Origin: Theocolax elegans
Taxonomy: Eukaryota; Arthropoda; Insecta; Hymenoptera; Cerocephalidae
Assembly (NCBI GenBank): GCA_026168455.1
Contig: CM047427.1
Location: 57,550,749 to 57,614,748, forward strand
Direction: 5' to 3'
DNA: 64,000 nt
Part shown: positions 1-11,643 of the stretch, piece by piece
Layout: the number at the start of each line of letters is the position of its first letter
How positions within the stretch are numbered: the stretch's first letter is position 1
Notes under the pieces: generated by a model
The model's input: the letters and a program-made list of their open reading frames with translations, nothing else
What the model was told of the DNA's origin: nothing
The model's database searches: none
Made by a program: the position numbers and the translations under genes

Positions 1-24
1 ACAACAGCTGGATCAGAATCCAGA

Positions 25-288
25 TCAGGTATTGTCGGATTCTGGGCAAACATAGCCTCGAACCAATCCGACCTCCGCCTTTCGCCTTTCCCGATCCACC
101 AACAGATTCGTTTCTTCAGCAAAATCCTGAACCGTATAATTCCCCATTAACCACCGTTGGAGACGCTCGGCTCTCTTATAATTTGGGCCGGCAATTCGCA
201 TCTCCAATGACTCGAGGTGAGCCCTTATCTGTTCACCGGATTGAGTATCAATCCAGTTATCGATCTGGTCAATCATCAATTCTGCCAT
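25..288 (-). CDS. unrecognised 87-residue ORF
   Basis: An open frame of 87 codons runs from an ATG at 286-288 to a TGA at 25-27. The product is hydrophilic and looks helical, with acidic and basic residues interleaved and several tryptophans (DNWID near residue 10, RWLMG near 45). I see no zinc-finger, signal peptide or membrane segment and do not recognise the family. Base composition is clearly richer in GC than the flanking AT-rich DNA, which supports past coding selection. It could be the start of a gag-like or other element protein, because everything nearby is repeat-derived, or a small host gene. No partner ORF is visible. Confidence 0.3.
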   Translation of the reverse strand: MAELMIDQIDNWIDTQSGEQIRAHLESLEMRIAGPNYKRAERLQRWLMGNYTVQDFAEETNLLVDRERRKAEVGLVRGYVCPESDNT

Positions 289-1565
289 ATTATCTTAAAA
301 CTATCGCCGATTTATTAACAAAAATAAAAAAAAATCGCTTCCGCAGGTACTTGTGCAAGGTTTGTGTATTCAACACTAAGTGGCGTTAAACTACTAAATT
401 ATTGGGCCACTGTGTTGAAGAATGTAATCTTTTCCCTTTTTAAATATACAACTTACGCTCACCACTTTGAAACTCGCTTGTAAAATTAAAAAATTTTATA
501 ATTTTGGCAATTATTTAACAAATAAATTAAATTTCACTTTCAATTTAAATTTATTATACGGGTTCCAGTCTAATTTATTTTAAAATATTGTACCCGATTT
601 TCAACGAAACCAAAAAAAAATTTTGTATAATAAATAAATCAAACGAAATATTAAACAATAAAAAATCTTCAATACAATAAAATGAGAAAAAAAAACGGAT
701 TATCCTCGGCTCTCGGTCACCAGCACACGTAAATATACTTAAAAATAAATAAACTCATCGATAAATTAATAAATAACGTAATAAACCAATCAATAAATAA
801 ATTAATTAAAAAATATATTCCTACCTAACTATATAGAATGTCTAACGCAGTGACCTCTTACAATCGCGTGTTACATAAAAAAAATCAAATACAATTTTTT
901 ATTATAACGCTAGAGCCGATACGCGTAGTCAAAATTATAATTTAAGCAAACTTCAAAAATCACACCCTTGCACAGGTGTTAATAATTTTTATTAAGTCGG
1001 AAAAATTACTTTCGCTCATTTTCCGACTAACCTATACAGAATCAGGGACACGCGTTTTTAAATCGCGGACCTCAAACAATTCTATCTCATGTAAATAAAT
1101 AAATCTGAAATTATTATAATTTACGTGTGTCAACAATTATCAAAAAAAATTTTGTTGTTGCCGATTTCGGATTTCTTCCTCACAGAAACAAAAAAAAACG
1201 AAGAAAATCCGATAAAATTATTTAAATTACTGTCAAACACAATAATTTACTAATTGAAATTAATTGCAATTCAATTACTCCAATTGTCGACAACAATTAA
1301 TACATTAGTCAACGTAACTAATGTATTAATCACCAAAAACACGTAAATCAACCGAGCATATGTTTAAATAGTTCAATTCCGGTCCGTTCCTATTCTCTTG
1401 TTGTGCGCCGTGTACGCGCAATCAACTATCCTAACGTCTAGGGACTTTATTCTTTACTTAGTTGGGCGCCATGTCGTTTTTTTTACAATGTTAATTACAA
1501 TGTTATTAAAACAATCTACACGGGTATTTATTTACTTTTATAGCTAGAGAGTATGTACTGTTTAC
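289..1565. other. AT-rich non-coding stretch with two stem-loops
   Basis: No gene is supported here. Two clean inverted repeats stand out: a 10-bp stem (AGTCGGAAAA, 995-1004 with 1019-1028, 14-nt loop) and a perfect 14-bp stem (ATTAATACATTAGT, 1296-1309 with 1317-1330, 7-nt loop). They may be terminal or internal repeats of old small DNA transposons. The rest is A/T-rich and low in complexity. Confidence 0.5.
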
Positions 1566-1790
1566 TCAGGTTGCCCACAAGGAGGGGTGATATCACCCCT
1601 CCTATGGTGTCTTTTAGTAGATAACTTATTAGATACGCTATCAAGTAATGGTCACCAAGTAGTGGGCTAAGCTGATGACATTTTAATCATCGGACGTGGA
1701 CCCTTCCTGCAAACGTCCGTTGGAGCGTCTTCAACGGGCCATAAACCTTGTTGCAAAATGAGGGCGTCAAATTCACGCAAGTACGAGATC
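1566..1790 (+). pseudogene. R1-type LINE reverse transcriptase fragment
   Basis: Translation from 1566 gives SGCPQGGVISPLLWCLLV and, after a short spacer, an ADD box followed by ILIIGRG. This is the GCPQGGVLSPLLW block and YADD active-site block of R1/Jockey-type non-LTR reverse transcriptases. The tyrosine codon of YADD has become TAA, and the frame decays after about 1725. Only some 75 codons of an original enzyme of roughly 1000 residues remain, so it is a dead fragment. It lies on the same strand as the C-terminal LINE piece at 2341-2745 and may come from the same insertion. Confidence 0.8.
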
Positions 1791-2340
1791 ACTTTCGCAC
1801 ACGTGTTTCATATACTAATTTTTAAAACAAATGTCGCGAAGGTCGATTAAGTAGAAAAATAAATATAAACGCAGAACCAAATAATTTTAATTAATTAATT
1901 AATTTTCATAATTTTAATTTTAATAATTTTAATCCATAATCAGATATATCTCAGTCAGTATCGGTATCCATGTAAATAGCACGTTATTATGTAATGTTAA
2001 CAAGAAACTGTGTCTTCAATTTTTATGTACACAACGACAGTACGCTTTCCTATCAGCGCGGAAAATACAAAAAAGATATAAGTGGGAGGGAGAATTAGTT
2101 GCATAACAGTTGATTGGTTTGAGGGGCGGGTCTATCGATAAAGCATGAATATACAAGCGAATTCTACGAAAACCACCAAAACACTTTGGAATTTTTTGTA
2201 CACGCTACGTTCTTCGCACATTCTGTAATGTTCTTCGCACCCGCTACAGTACAGTGTGTATATTGGGTTCTTCGCACACGCTATAGATGCTTGCAAAATC
2301 GATCTTCGCGCACGGCGTTTTAAAAAAGCTTTATTAAACC
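1791..2340. other. non-coding stretch with short direct repeats
   Basis: No gene seen. At about 2207-2317 the motif TTCTTCGCAC recurs three times, with a fourth degenerate copy (TCTTCGCGCAC), spaced 20-45 bp apart. A CCAAT-like ATTGG and a GGGGCGGG box lie close together at about 2113-2130. They could be promoter elements but nothing nearby confirms it. Confidence 0.4.
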
Positions 2341-2745
2341 CCAAACGCTAGGAGACTGGGCTTCCCAAATCTCCAAGTTAAGCAAGAGGAACGCAAGATT
2401 AGTGGCAGCTGTGATAACTGGCCACGGCGCGTTACTTAAATACAGACATATGATAGGACTAAGCGAAAGTCCAACATGTAGATTCTGTAAATTAGAGGAT
2501 GAGGCAACATTGCATATCATCTGCAAGTGCCCAGCCCTCATGGAGAGAAGGAGAACCCATCTTGGGGAATTTCTTCTGCAGTGTATAGACTTTACGGCAG
2601 AGGACATTCCAAGAATAATTTCCTTCTGGAATAATATCTTTGAATGAGCCCACCGTATCAGAGGGACGCCAAGGGACTACCCATGCGCCCGGAGGCCTTA
2701 TAGGCCCGACTCAATCAATAATAATAATAATAATAATGTACTGTT
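2341..2745 (+). pseudogene. 3' end of an R1-type LINE (C-terminal zinc-knuckle domain, 3' UTR)
   Basis: The frame from about 2345 to the TGA at 2645-2647 reads through a conserved LTGH-like block (VAAVITGHGALLKY) and a C-x2-C-x8-H-x4-C knuckle (CRFCKLEDEATLHIICKC), the usual C-terminal domain of R1 and related non-LTR ORF2 proteins. About 70 bp of 3' UTR follow, then an AAT trinucleotide tail at about 2719-2740, as expected for a LINE 3' end. The upstream reverse transcriptase is missing apart from the scrap at 1566-1790, so this is a truncated copy that cannot move on its own. Confidence 0.8.
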
Positions 2746-3501
2746 TTAAACAGTAAATATTAATTCATTAAACATTAGTTTTCAAGAGATATTTGTATGC
2801 GAAATTCGCACCTATTTTATCCTTGCAAATTTTACCGGATATTTCCCTGATTTTTTTCTCCGTCTTTAACTCAGTGTATTTATAAAACAAAAAAAAAGTG
2901 TGCTAGATTGATATTTGGAGTACAATATGTTCTATTTATTTATATATGAGTTAAAGTAAACTTTTTTTTGTAAAAAAATCAAATTTATGAAGTTTTCGAA
3001 TGTTATACAAAGTGAGTAACACTTGTATTAGTATTTTTCATGTTTTGCGTAATAGAAGCACATTCTTGAAACTTATTCAGTTCAATAATATGTGTTAAAA
3101 GGTAAATGCTGAGAAACGCATTTTTATAGTGAGTTACAACTCAAATTCTTGAAAAAATCATACATTTTCAATTTATATAGCTTCATAACTATAATCGATG
3201 GTCCAAAATAAACTAATAGAGATTATTTGTCATGATTTTTTTTTACAAGAAGGTGTTTCCAAATTTCGGTTCGCCGTCATTATAGTAGGACTGTCATGGA
3301 GTAACTACAAATTTTAAAATGTTGGAGAATTGGTCATAAATATACCGCAATGTTAAAATTAAAATATGCAAAATATAAAATTTAATACAAATAAATGCTT
3401 AAATATTAAACTATATAAACGATTATTCAATAGATTATTTAGACATTAATTAAATTTTAAAAAATGTACCAAAATATGATGATGTATTATTGGTTTTTTA
3501 G
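2746..3501. other. AT-rich DNA, presumably Atf3 intron
   Basis: No gene, RNA or clear repeat seen. It ends in a T-rich tract and the acceptor AG at 3500-3501 of the Atf3 exon, so it is most simply intron sequence. Confidence 0.5.
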
Positions 3502-3741
3502 CTGACCCCAGAAGATGAGGAGCGTAGGCGTAGGCGACGTGAACGCAATAAAATTGCGGCAACTAAGTGTCGTCTGAAGAAGCGCGAGAAAACAGTTATT
3601 CTCGTGCAGGAATCCGAAAGCTTAGAGTCACAGAATCACGAGCTTAAATCTCAAATACAGGAATTGGAGACACAGCGGCGCAGGCTTGTCGATATGCTGA
3701 ACCTTCATGGACCTACGTGCCTTAAGCAACCACTACATGCG
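3502..3741 (+). CDS. Atf3: Atf3/JDP2-family bZIP transcription factor, internal exon
   Basis: An 80-codon exon in phase 0 at both ends, bounded by a T-rich tract plus AG (3500-3501) and a GTGAGC donor (3742-3747). It encodes LTPEDEERRRRRRERNKIAA, then TKCRLKKREKT, i.e. the basic region with the bZIP signature N-x2-A-A-x2-C-R, then a leucine zipper with heptad hydrophobics, ending MLNLHGPTC. That ending after the zipper is characteristic of ATF3/JDP2 proteins, which bind AP-1/CRE sites in the nucleus as dimers with Jun-type partners. The 5' exons and the C-terminal exon are not in the window: I found no plausible next exon downstream. Without splicing the frame would add about 44 hydrophobic residues, which looks like intron. 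Codon use is far less AT-rich than the surroundings. Confidence 0.9.
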
Positions 3742-3887
3742 GTGAGCATAGAGTTTATAAAATACATAATATTAGTTATAATTGTGTATATGAATATTAT
3801 TAGTTGTATAAAAATTGTTGCAATATATTTGACTTTTTGTATTGTAGTAAAATTATTGATGAGTATTTTCGTTTAAATTAAACATGA

Positions 3888-4050
3888 GAGGTCTGCAATG
3901 GCATGGTCGGTTATAGCGTTAGCTTCGTAATCTGAAAAAATAAATTTTCACCAAGTGCTTTCTTATAATAAAGACATCGTATGACCTCCGTCCCTCATTA
4001 ACACAAAATTGGGAGCATAAAAAGAGCGACGATAAATAAAATATAACAAA
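3888..4050 (+). mobile_element. tRNA-derived SINE, internally deleted
   Basis: The head GAGGTCTGCAATGGCATGG resembles the head of the SINE at 58243 (GAGGCCTGCGATGGCTTGG), which is tRNA-Met-like. The body (CAAGTGCTTTCTTxxxx then GACATCGTATGACCTCCGT) and the tail (GAGCATAAAAAGAGCGACG) match the SINE bodies at 58.3 kb and 29.6 kb. The B-box half of the tRNA head is deleted. It sits about 145 bp downstream of the Atf3 splice donor, i.e. in the intron. Confidence 0.7.
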
Positions 4051-6909
4051 AATTTAACATTTATAAATAAGTATTAGATAAAAACCTCCCCCATAAGCAC
4101 ACTTTCAGAGATAAAGTATTCTATAAGAAATCTTGAATGTCCACAAAAAAAGAATTCTTTTTGAAAGCAATAAGTATTAAGAAAATATTACTAAGTATTG
4201 GAAATCGAATGCTTTATAGAAGTATAGAATACTTTATAAATAGTTTTCAAAGTAACTACACTGAGAAAAAATTGTAATAAAATTTATTATGCATTTGAAT
4301 AAAAATTACTATAAAACATAGTAATCGATGGACGTATTTGAACTTTAATAAAAATGATTATATTTTATAGCAAACTCCACCCAGAATAAAATTTACTATA
4401 TTACATAGCAAATTTTATTATGATATATAGGAATCATTTTTTTGGAAGCCGTAGGAACATTTCTTCTCAAACAAAGTAATTTTTATTCTACAAACAAAGC
4501 TATTTTTATTATATCTGTTATTAAATTTGCAGTATAATGGTCAGACGAAAAAAGATTTGTTCGTTGTAGTTAATCGTAAACATCTTGTAAAGTTATTTAT
4601 GGAACTGATGAATTTTAATTTTCTAATGTACATTTTCAACGCTACGTTCTTCGATTTTTAGATTATTTATTATTCTCAGAACTACCTATAAAGACTTAAC
4701 GTAACTTATTATATCATTCGCACGTTTATTTACACTACTGCGCATTCCTAGTACCTATTCGCACGCGTAAGTAATTATACCATGTGTAAAATATGGAAAA
4801 AAGTTTCTTATATATGCGAATCGCCCAAAATTTTCACCCCTTGCAAGACTTTTTCACTCCATCTATGTTTCAATTGATGCATGTGTAAGCGGCAATTTCA
4901 AATTTGAATTCAATTAAAAAGATTAATGTTAGAATTTTTAAAATTTTAAAAATTTGTTTGTAATACGAAATAGAATAATATGGGATAATGGAAAATTAAA
5001 TTCTACAATAAAATAGATTTACAGTACAAAAATAATGTTTATTGCTTTATTTATAATTAAAAGCTACATTTTATTTATATCCAATTTTTAGAAATATAAT
5101 TATAGCCATCAGGTAGCAACATCATGTAAGAAATATAATAGTTATAAGTATATCCTCTTCTTCCACCTTATCCCAGACAAAAACAGAAACATCAATAATT
5201 TTGAAGGCTTCAAGATATTCATCAAAAAAAGAATCTCTCGTTTTCTGTGATAAAAATGTGTTTTAATTCATCGTATATTATTTGATGTACTATCTTAAAA
5301 ATAGGCCCAGAAGAGGAAAATAGTACTAAAATACTGTTTTTTCTAATTATTTTGTTATAATAATGGACTCTCTTAACACATATAATATTAGGTTTATTTA
5401 TCAAATGCTTATATTGGTAATAATCTTGGATATCAAAACTCAATTTTAATTTATGATTTTTTGAATGGCATATAGGCTGTTTCGTTTTTTTTCTATAAAT
5501 CTATGGTTTAAGTTTAACTAATGCTTAATAGCAATAGTTTGGTTGATAATTATATGACTGGTGGTATTACGAGATACACCACTTCCTGCTTTATTTTGAC
5601 TTTCAAATCTAATGCAGCATATTTTCTATAAAGGACCAAATAATTTCATTAATCGTGGGTAATGGACCATAAAATGATGTTTCAGTCTAAATTTTCCTGA
5701 AAGGGAAGTGATTAATGATGAATATTCAAATATAAGTGTTTCTAATGACTTATAAGTGTAAGTGCACAGCATCGTTGGTAACAATAATTACTATTTCTTT
5801 AAGATGTAAGTATATATGAGAGATTCCACAGAACTTTTGACTTTCTTGTTACATTCACTTTTCAATGCTATTTGATGATTTTCATCATATTAAAAAAATC
5901 ATTCCTTGTAGAAAAACGTCACAAAGTATAGTAACCGTTATTTATTATATTAATAATATATAATATATTACTTAAAAAAATTATAATTTATCGCATTTTA
6001 ATTAATTCTTTGTGTTACTCACTCTACTTCTTTGCTTTATTAGGTTTATATAAAAAAAAACTTTTATTAAAAATGGTTTGGATAATTTTTTATATAATCT
6101 TCACATATCACAGAATATAATGTAAAAGTTTTAGAGGTGTGCTTCAACCTACATAGATTAATTTATTTTATGAATATCCGTAACCACTACTTAAAAAAAA
6201 ATAATTTATTTTACTTTTAGCTCTTAAAAAGAAATAAATTATTCTCATAAATTTTCTTCATGGAAAATGACACTTATTGAGCAGACAAATAAAATCGTGT
6301 TTGGTTTGTAAGTGTGCTACTTACAGAGAAAAAATTGTACCCTCGCAAAGTTGGGTACACGTATGCGCCCCCCCATTGAAAAAAATCTTACTTTTCGTCA
6401 GCACATCGATAGTATGTTATCAATGGTTATAAAAGTAATTGCTCTTTTTTATTAACCTTTTAAAAAACATGTTTTAAAATACTTTACATAAAATTCTTCT
6501 TTGTTTGCCTGAAACGAACTTACGAAAAATGTAACAAAATGAAATTCTTACTTTCCGAGAAAATAAGGTATTTAATCATATTATAGTAAATATTTGTAAT
6601 TGTAATACTTAAACACAAATACACACACATTAATGGAACTTAAATTAAAGGTAGGAATTATAATTAAAAAAATCTTTGTATTAGCTACAATGTTTGTATA
6701 TATTATATATTTTGTTACATTTCTTTTGTTTGAAAAATTATTAATTGCTTAAAATAAAATTTTATTATAATGATATTTTTGTGTTACATAATTTTTCTTT
6801 CTAACACATATTATGCTACATATTTTATCAAATTTTTTAACATTTTACCTTAAATTTGAAAGAAAAATGTAAAATTTTATTTTTTTGATGAAAAGTAGTA
6901 TGTTTTACA
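4051..6909. other. AT-rich intergenic or intronic DNA
   Basis: About 2.9 kb with no supportable gene. The short open frames (for example at 5222-5443) are AT-driven and have no recognisable content. Two similar motifs, CACTGAGAAAAAATTGTA at about 4259 and CAGAGAAAAAATTGTACC at about 6326, look like terminal repeats of DNA transposons. The second could be the 3' end of the transposon whose decayed transposase starts at 6910. Confidence 0.4.
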
Positions 6910-7963
6910 TTAAAATAATTGTTTTTGATTTTTTACAAAAAATTTTTTTAAAAAAATCAGGGGCACCATGTTTTTTATGCTACTACTGTTATTTAGAAAT
7001 GGTTTGATAAGTTTCAAAGATGTGCCTTTAAAATAAATTTTCAATTTTCTTTTGACCTTAAAGTCAATAGTTCTGTGGAATCTCTCATATACATTTGCCA
7101 ATGTTCATCATTTTGGGGTACTAAATGACCGATAATTAAATTTAAATTTTGAACAAGATTTTTCACTTCAGAAGACGTAATCATAATACATGCTTTTTTT
7201 ATCGAATGTTCGATTAGTTCTGAAATTTTATTAACATTATGTCCGTAGCCGTAATGAAAACCTCGCAGTTTAAAGTTAAGTGTTTGTAATGTAAAAAATT
7301 TCTTAATGTAAATAAGATTATCTAATATAAATGCCATATCATACCTACAAATACCTTCCAAAACATCATGCATTGCATCAACGGCAGTATTTGTAGTCAT
7401 TGAAAATTTTTTACATCGTGTAATATGCGTCTTTTTTTATGCCAGAAATAGCAGAATCATTTAAATTTAATAAAGCTTCATAATTATTTATAGAACGCAA
7501 GTTACAATCTTTTTCTAAAAAAACGGCACTCTTTTCAGACTGCCTGATCAAACAATATTGGTAGAAAATATTCGCTTTAAAACTTTCAATTAAACCCAAA
7601 ATTGAATGTACTCCAAGATTATCTCCCACAAATAAATTTAATTCGAAATAAATTGTTTGTAGTCCACAAGGCAATTTCAATACCGTGATGACTTAACAAA
7701 TTTAGTTTTTCGACTACACGTGTAAATATTATAGAATTTTTGAAAACCTGCCGATCAATTGTGTTGAATAAACTAAACAAGAAAATATTTTCAATTTTAG
7801 ATTGGTATACTGGTGGTTGAGTAGGGACGCTGATATAAACTGCACCAGTTTTAGATATCCCTTTATGCAAGCCTAAAGCATTGTTATTTTCATGACTATG
7901 AAAATACATGATAAGAGCCATAACAATTTTATTTTCAAAAGTCGCGGCCCTTTCTTTCCAGGA
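6910..7963 (-). pseudogene. decayed DNA-transposon transposase (animal MHD-x2-EG family)
   Basis: Read on the minus strand from 7963, three frames join: a segment with ISKTGAVYISVPTQPP, then one with VGDNLGVHSILGLIESFKAN, then AVDAMHDVLEGICRYDM, followed by a tail with FHYGYGHN. I recognise this order of blocks from a widespread but poorly classified family of animal transposon proteins that often start with C2H2 fingers. I cannot name the superfamily with certainty; a CMC-like relationship is possible. There are at least two frameshifts (near 7680 and 7400), and the N-terminal part is missing because the foldback element at 7964 begins there. A C2H2-bearing N-terminal half that seems to be of the same family lies at 37733-38410 and 28530-29233. 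Confidence 0.6.
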
Positions 7964-9644
7964 ACGAGTCCATGACAAAAAGCCCAAACGACAGGAGGCC
8001 CACCAATGAGCGCTTACTATGATGTATCATGGCCCACCAATCAGAGACGTTGCTTGGGAAACGCGAGAAATAAATAAATTACCGATAATGTAGAAAATTA
8101 TACAATTGATGTATGGTAATAAGAGGGTAATTTTATTTAGATGGCAGTACCTCAGCAAATAATATAATAAGTAAACCACATAAAATATGACTTTGAAAAT
8201 AATATTGGAAAAAATTATATAATTAAGATACTTATAAACAGATAAAGTGTGCATTTCATGTCATAAAATAATTTTTGTAAAATATTTTTCATTCTAAAGA
8301 AATCTACGTTTTATAAAATAATACTTTCTAAAGAAAACATCATCCCTGGTGAATAAATAGCAACCGAACTGCAACCTTCCTGGGTTGCTGATAAGTTGAT
8401 ATTGAAAAATAAAAAAAAACAGTATTAAAAGGCTGTATAGTTACGAAATTATCATAACTTACTACATAGTGCTTACTTAAAAATAGTTAATTATACTTTA
8501 AAATTTATCAAACAGATAACAATTTTAAAAGTGTGATTAGAAAAACACCATAAAGAGAAATATTTGTCATTTCTATTTTGATTTCAGTGCTTCCAATTGC
8601 AGAAATTTTTTACGAAGTTAAACTAATAAATATATGTATAAAAATGTTTATTTAAAATATATTTAAAATATATCTATGGCATGGTTCAAAATACTTGTCG
8701 ATTCCAGTTTGATTTCGTTCCTATCAATTGCAGATAAAGAGAAATACTTGTCGCTTTTACTTTGATTTTCAATTGTAGAATGTTTTTACACAGTTTAATT
8801 ATTAATATATCTGAAATACATTTTAGTTTAGATGTAAAACATTAGAATGCTTTATTTGACCATATTATTTTACACGATAACCTACTAACTACCATCGATA
8901 TAAGAGGATATTAGTAGATCAAAAATAACTCAACTGAAATACTTAACCAATGGTGGTGCAAGTATTATTCTATTTAAAGAGCATAAAAAAGGGAGAAATT
9001 ACTTTTTATTAGTTATGCAGAAATTAATTTGGCACAAATGAATTATTATTATTCTATAAAATTGTTTATCTATTGATGTATAAAGCACGGGAAGGTTAGA
9101 CATTGTTTATTTAAAGAGAATAAAAAAAAATAAGTTTCCTCTTTATCAGTTTTGTGGAAATTAATAAAAACTATTATAAAGTTTAAGCAAAATATATAAA
9201 AGTTCAATTCAAAAAAATACAATGTATGGTATCGTAAAAAATACTTGTCGATTATTCCGCTTTGATGATGTTTTCTTTAGAAAGTATTATTTTATAAAAC
9301 GTAGATTTCTTTAGAATGAAAAATATTTTACAAAAAATATTTTATGACATGAAATGCACACTTTATCTGTTTATAAGTATCTTAATTATATAATTTTTTC
9401 CAATATTATTTTCAAAGTCATATTTTATGTGGTTTACTTATTACATTATTTGCTGAGGTACTGCCATCTAAATAAAATTACCCTCTTATTACCATACATC
9501 AATTGTATAATTTTCTACATTATCGGTAATTTATTTATTTCTCGCGTTTCCCAAGCAACGTCTCTGATTGGTGGGCCATGATACATCATAGTAAGCGCTC
9601 ATTGGTGGGCATTCTGTCGTTTGGGCTTTTTGTCATGGACTCGT
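7964..9644. mobile_element. foldback element 1, 381-bp inverted arms
   Basis: The left arm 7964-8344 and right arm 9264-9644 are near-perfect inverted copies starting ACGAGTCCATGACAAAAAGC and ending at a GATGATG motif. The duplicated 75-residue open frames inside the arms (8027-8254 minus, 9354-9581 plus) are a consequence of the symmetry and not genes. The 920-bp centre is AT-rich and carries modules (TTTGATTTCAGT, CAATTGCAG, GGTGGTGCAAGTATTATT) also found in the foldbacks at 47-48 kb and 57-61 kb. It abuts the transposase fragment ending at 7963. I see no clear target duplication, so a flank may have been lost. Confidence 0.75.
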
Positions 9645-9946
9645 AATTTAATATTTTAAACGCAATTCTTGAGTTCGAAAAGGTAGATCCCTGCAATTTG
9701 GACCCGACATCGCGTTAATTACATGGTCAACTTTTATTAAAACTATAATTAAAAAATGAGTTTGCGCTTCGATTTCTTCCAATGGATACAAGCATTACTG
9801 TAGAATTTACTTACAAGAATTAGATTAACAGAGCGTTGAAAGCATAAAAATACAAAACAAAAAAATAATACGTTATATTATGAATATTAAGTTTTTGCAA
9901 ATGTCAAATTTAAATGTCACCTAATACCACGAAAGGCTCGTACAAA
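9645..9946. other. short non-coding stretch
   Basis: Nothing recognisable. It separates foldback element 1 from the hAT remnant. Confidence 0.4.
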
Positions 9947-10985
9947 CTAAATTATTTGACAAAATGTAAAATTCATACTCGGTTCATGGCGATTAATAAA
10001 TTTGTATTTTTGTACCTTAGAAATAATTGTATTTAGCGATGGTGCTTTTAATATATCCCAAACGGCCAATTGCAATGTGTGGACACCACAGCGAACACAA
10101 AACAAAAAATCATTGTACTCTAATTTATTGTGTAAACTTTCCAAATCGCATTCATCGGTGTCTGAAATGTCATCGTTTTCATTGTCTGCATTTACATTGC
10201 ATATCACATCTTGGCTAAAGTCATAAGGTAAAATCCTTGATTTTATGATCTACATAATTGTCATAGTATTTATTTTCAAGAGTCATGAAGTACCGAGTAT
10301 ATTTGAAACGAAATTAATTTTACTACCTTGTAAGTAAAGTCAAACCGAATATTAACAATTAATTAATAACGAAAATTATTTTAATTAATTAAAATAAATA
10401 AATTAGAAACGATTTTAAAAAGGTGCTAAACCTCAGTATTTGAATATTGTTGCAAATTATAATCTTAATTGCATCAACACTTGCTATATATACTATACTA
10501 TATATATATATATATAGTTATACTTGTATTAGTAGTGAGTTATAAAAAAATAAAATTTATCTTTACCCAAGATAGTTTCTGCATTTTCAGCTGCTAAAAA
10601 TTTATTTTACTTTAACATGTTGGCTCCATTGTCAGTAGTAGTTGAGTACAAATTATTAACTGTTAAATTGAATTCTTGCAAAACTTCTTTGATTACACTT
10701 TGCAAGTATTCTGTTGTGTGCCTTTCTGACAATTTCTTAATTGCTAATGTTCTTAAATGTATTATCTCATTTTCAATAAACTGTACATTAATACCAAGAA
10801 AGGAATATGTAAGAGAATAATATAATTTTTCTAATTTTAGGCAACTTTGAGTTTTCGTCGTTTTTTCTAATCATATAGTAGAAGACACTCATTTGCTTCT
10901 TTATCATGGTTATTTCTTAAATGAGCAAGTTGATTGTGAGCATGATTACCCTGTAAAAATATTAATGTAAAATATGACTTTGACA
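9947..10985 (-). pseudogene. hAT-superfamily transposase remnant
   Basis: On the minus strand three blocks of an hAT transposase occur in order. About 10970-10840 gives NQLAHLRNNHDKEANEC, resembling the end of a BED zinc finger. About 10820-10600 gives FLGINVQFIENEIIHLRTLA and later TTTDNGANMLK, the DNGANM block around a catalytic aspartate. 10207-9947 gives RCGVHTLQLAVWDILK, the RCxxHTLQL block. Spacers have decayed, stops and frameshifts interrupt the reading, and the C-terminal dimerisation region is absent. The blocks are diagnostic for hAT, but this copy cannot encode an active enzyme. Confidence 0.8.
10484..10517. repeat. TA dinucleotide tract
   Basis: A run of TA repeats with one or two interruptions inside the hAT remnant. 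Confidence 0.9.
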
Positions 10986-11643
10986 AAGAAATCAATAAAT
11001 ATAAATTAATTTAATTAATAAAGTAAAAAAATTTATGTAAAAATCTGAATAAATATATGTGTTCAATAGATAATTAATTGGGCGAAAATTTTAATTGATT
11101 TAATCGCATGTATTACAGTATTGAATAGTAAGTTTTGACAAAAACTTTTATGAAAAACGGTTAAGGGGATGTCATACTGTCTTTTTTTACATTTTTTTAC
11201 CGACCAACCCGTGGTAATGTAAGTACGCACAATGTAGAGCATAATCTCATCAATGCTATTTCGTGTTAGGAAATTTCGATAGTATACGACGGTGGCTGCT
11301 TACGTCTATATCGCGACTCTCTCCAGTATCTCCCTCTCTCTCTCTCTGGTGAGTACGAAGTCGCTTGTTGTTTCGTTCCGCTTTATATCCTTCTAAATAC
11401 TCACCCAGTTGCCTCGAGATTTTTACAGCCAACATCGTGGGGACGGATACTGATTGCAGTGACTATTTTTTATAAAAAGTCGTTAATTCTGCGGTCAGTT
11501 GTTCCAAATCTTGACATTTATTACATCTAAAGTTTGGAGGTTAGCTGCGAGATTGTGGAGAGAAGGCGGCATATCTGGTATTCTGTGAGCAGAGACTCCA
11601 ACATTTGCATGTCACCAGTTTTGCACACTACAAGGTCGGCTAA
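10986..11643 (+). other. upstream DNA and 5' leader of LINE copy 1
   Basis: The first part is AT-rich. TTAAGGGGATGTCATACTG at about 11162 resembles the TTAA-flanked MITE end seen at 24.08 kb. From about 11280 the sequence is richer in GC and leads without a break to the ORF1 start at 11644. A short CT tract lies near 11327-11346. The exact 5' end of the LINE is not defined. Confidence 0.45.

Noticed and set aside
2113..2130. Promoter with CCAAT and GC boxes
   Set aside because: Two short motifs alone do not support a promoter call in this AT-rich repeat-filled context.
8027..9581. Duplicated 75-residue ORF (minus at 8027-8254, plus at 9354-9581)
   Set aside because: It lies in the two inverted arms of foldback element 1 and has a low-complexity hydrophobic AT-driven content with no motif.
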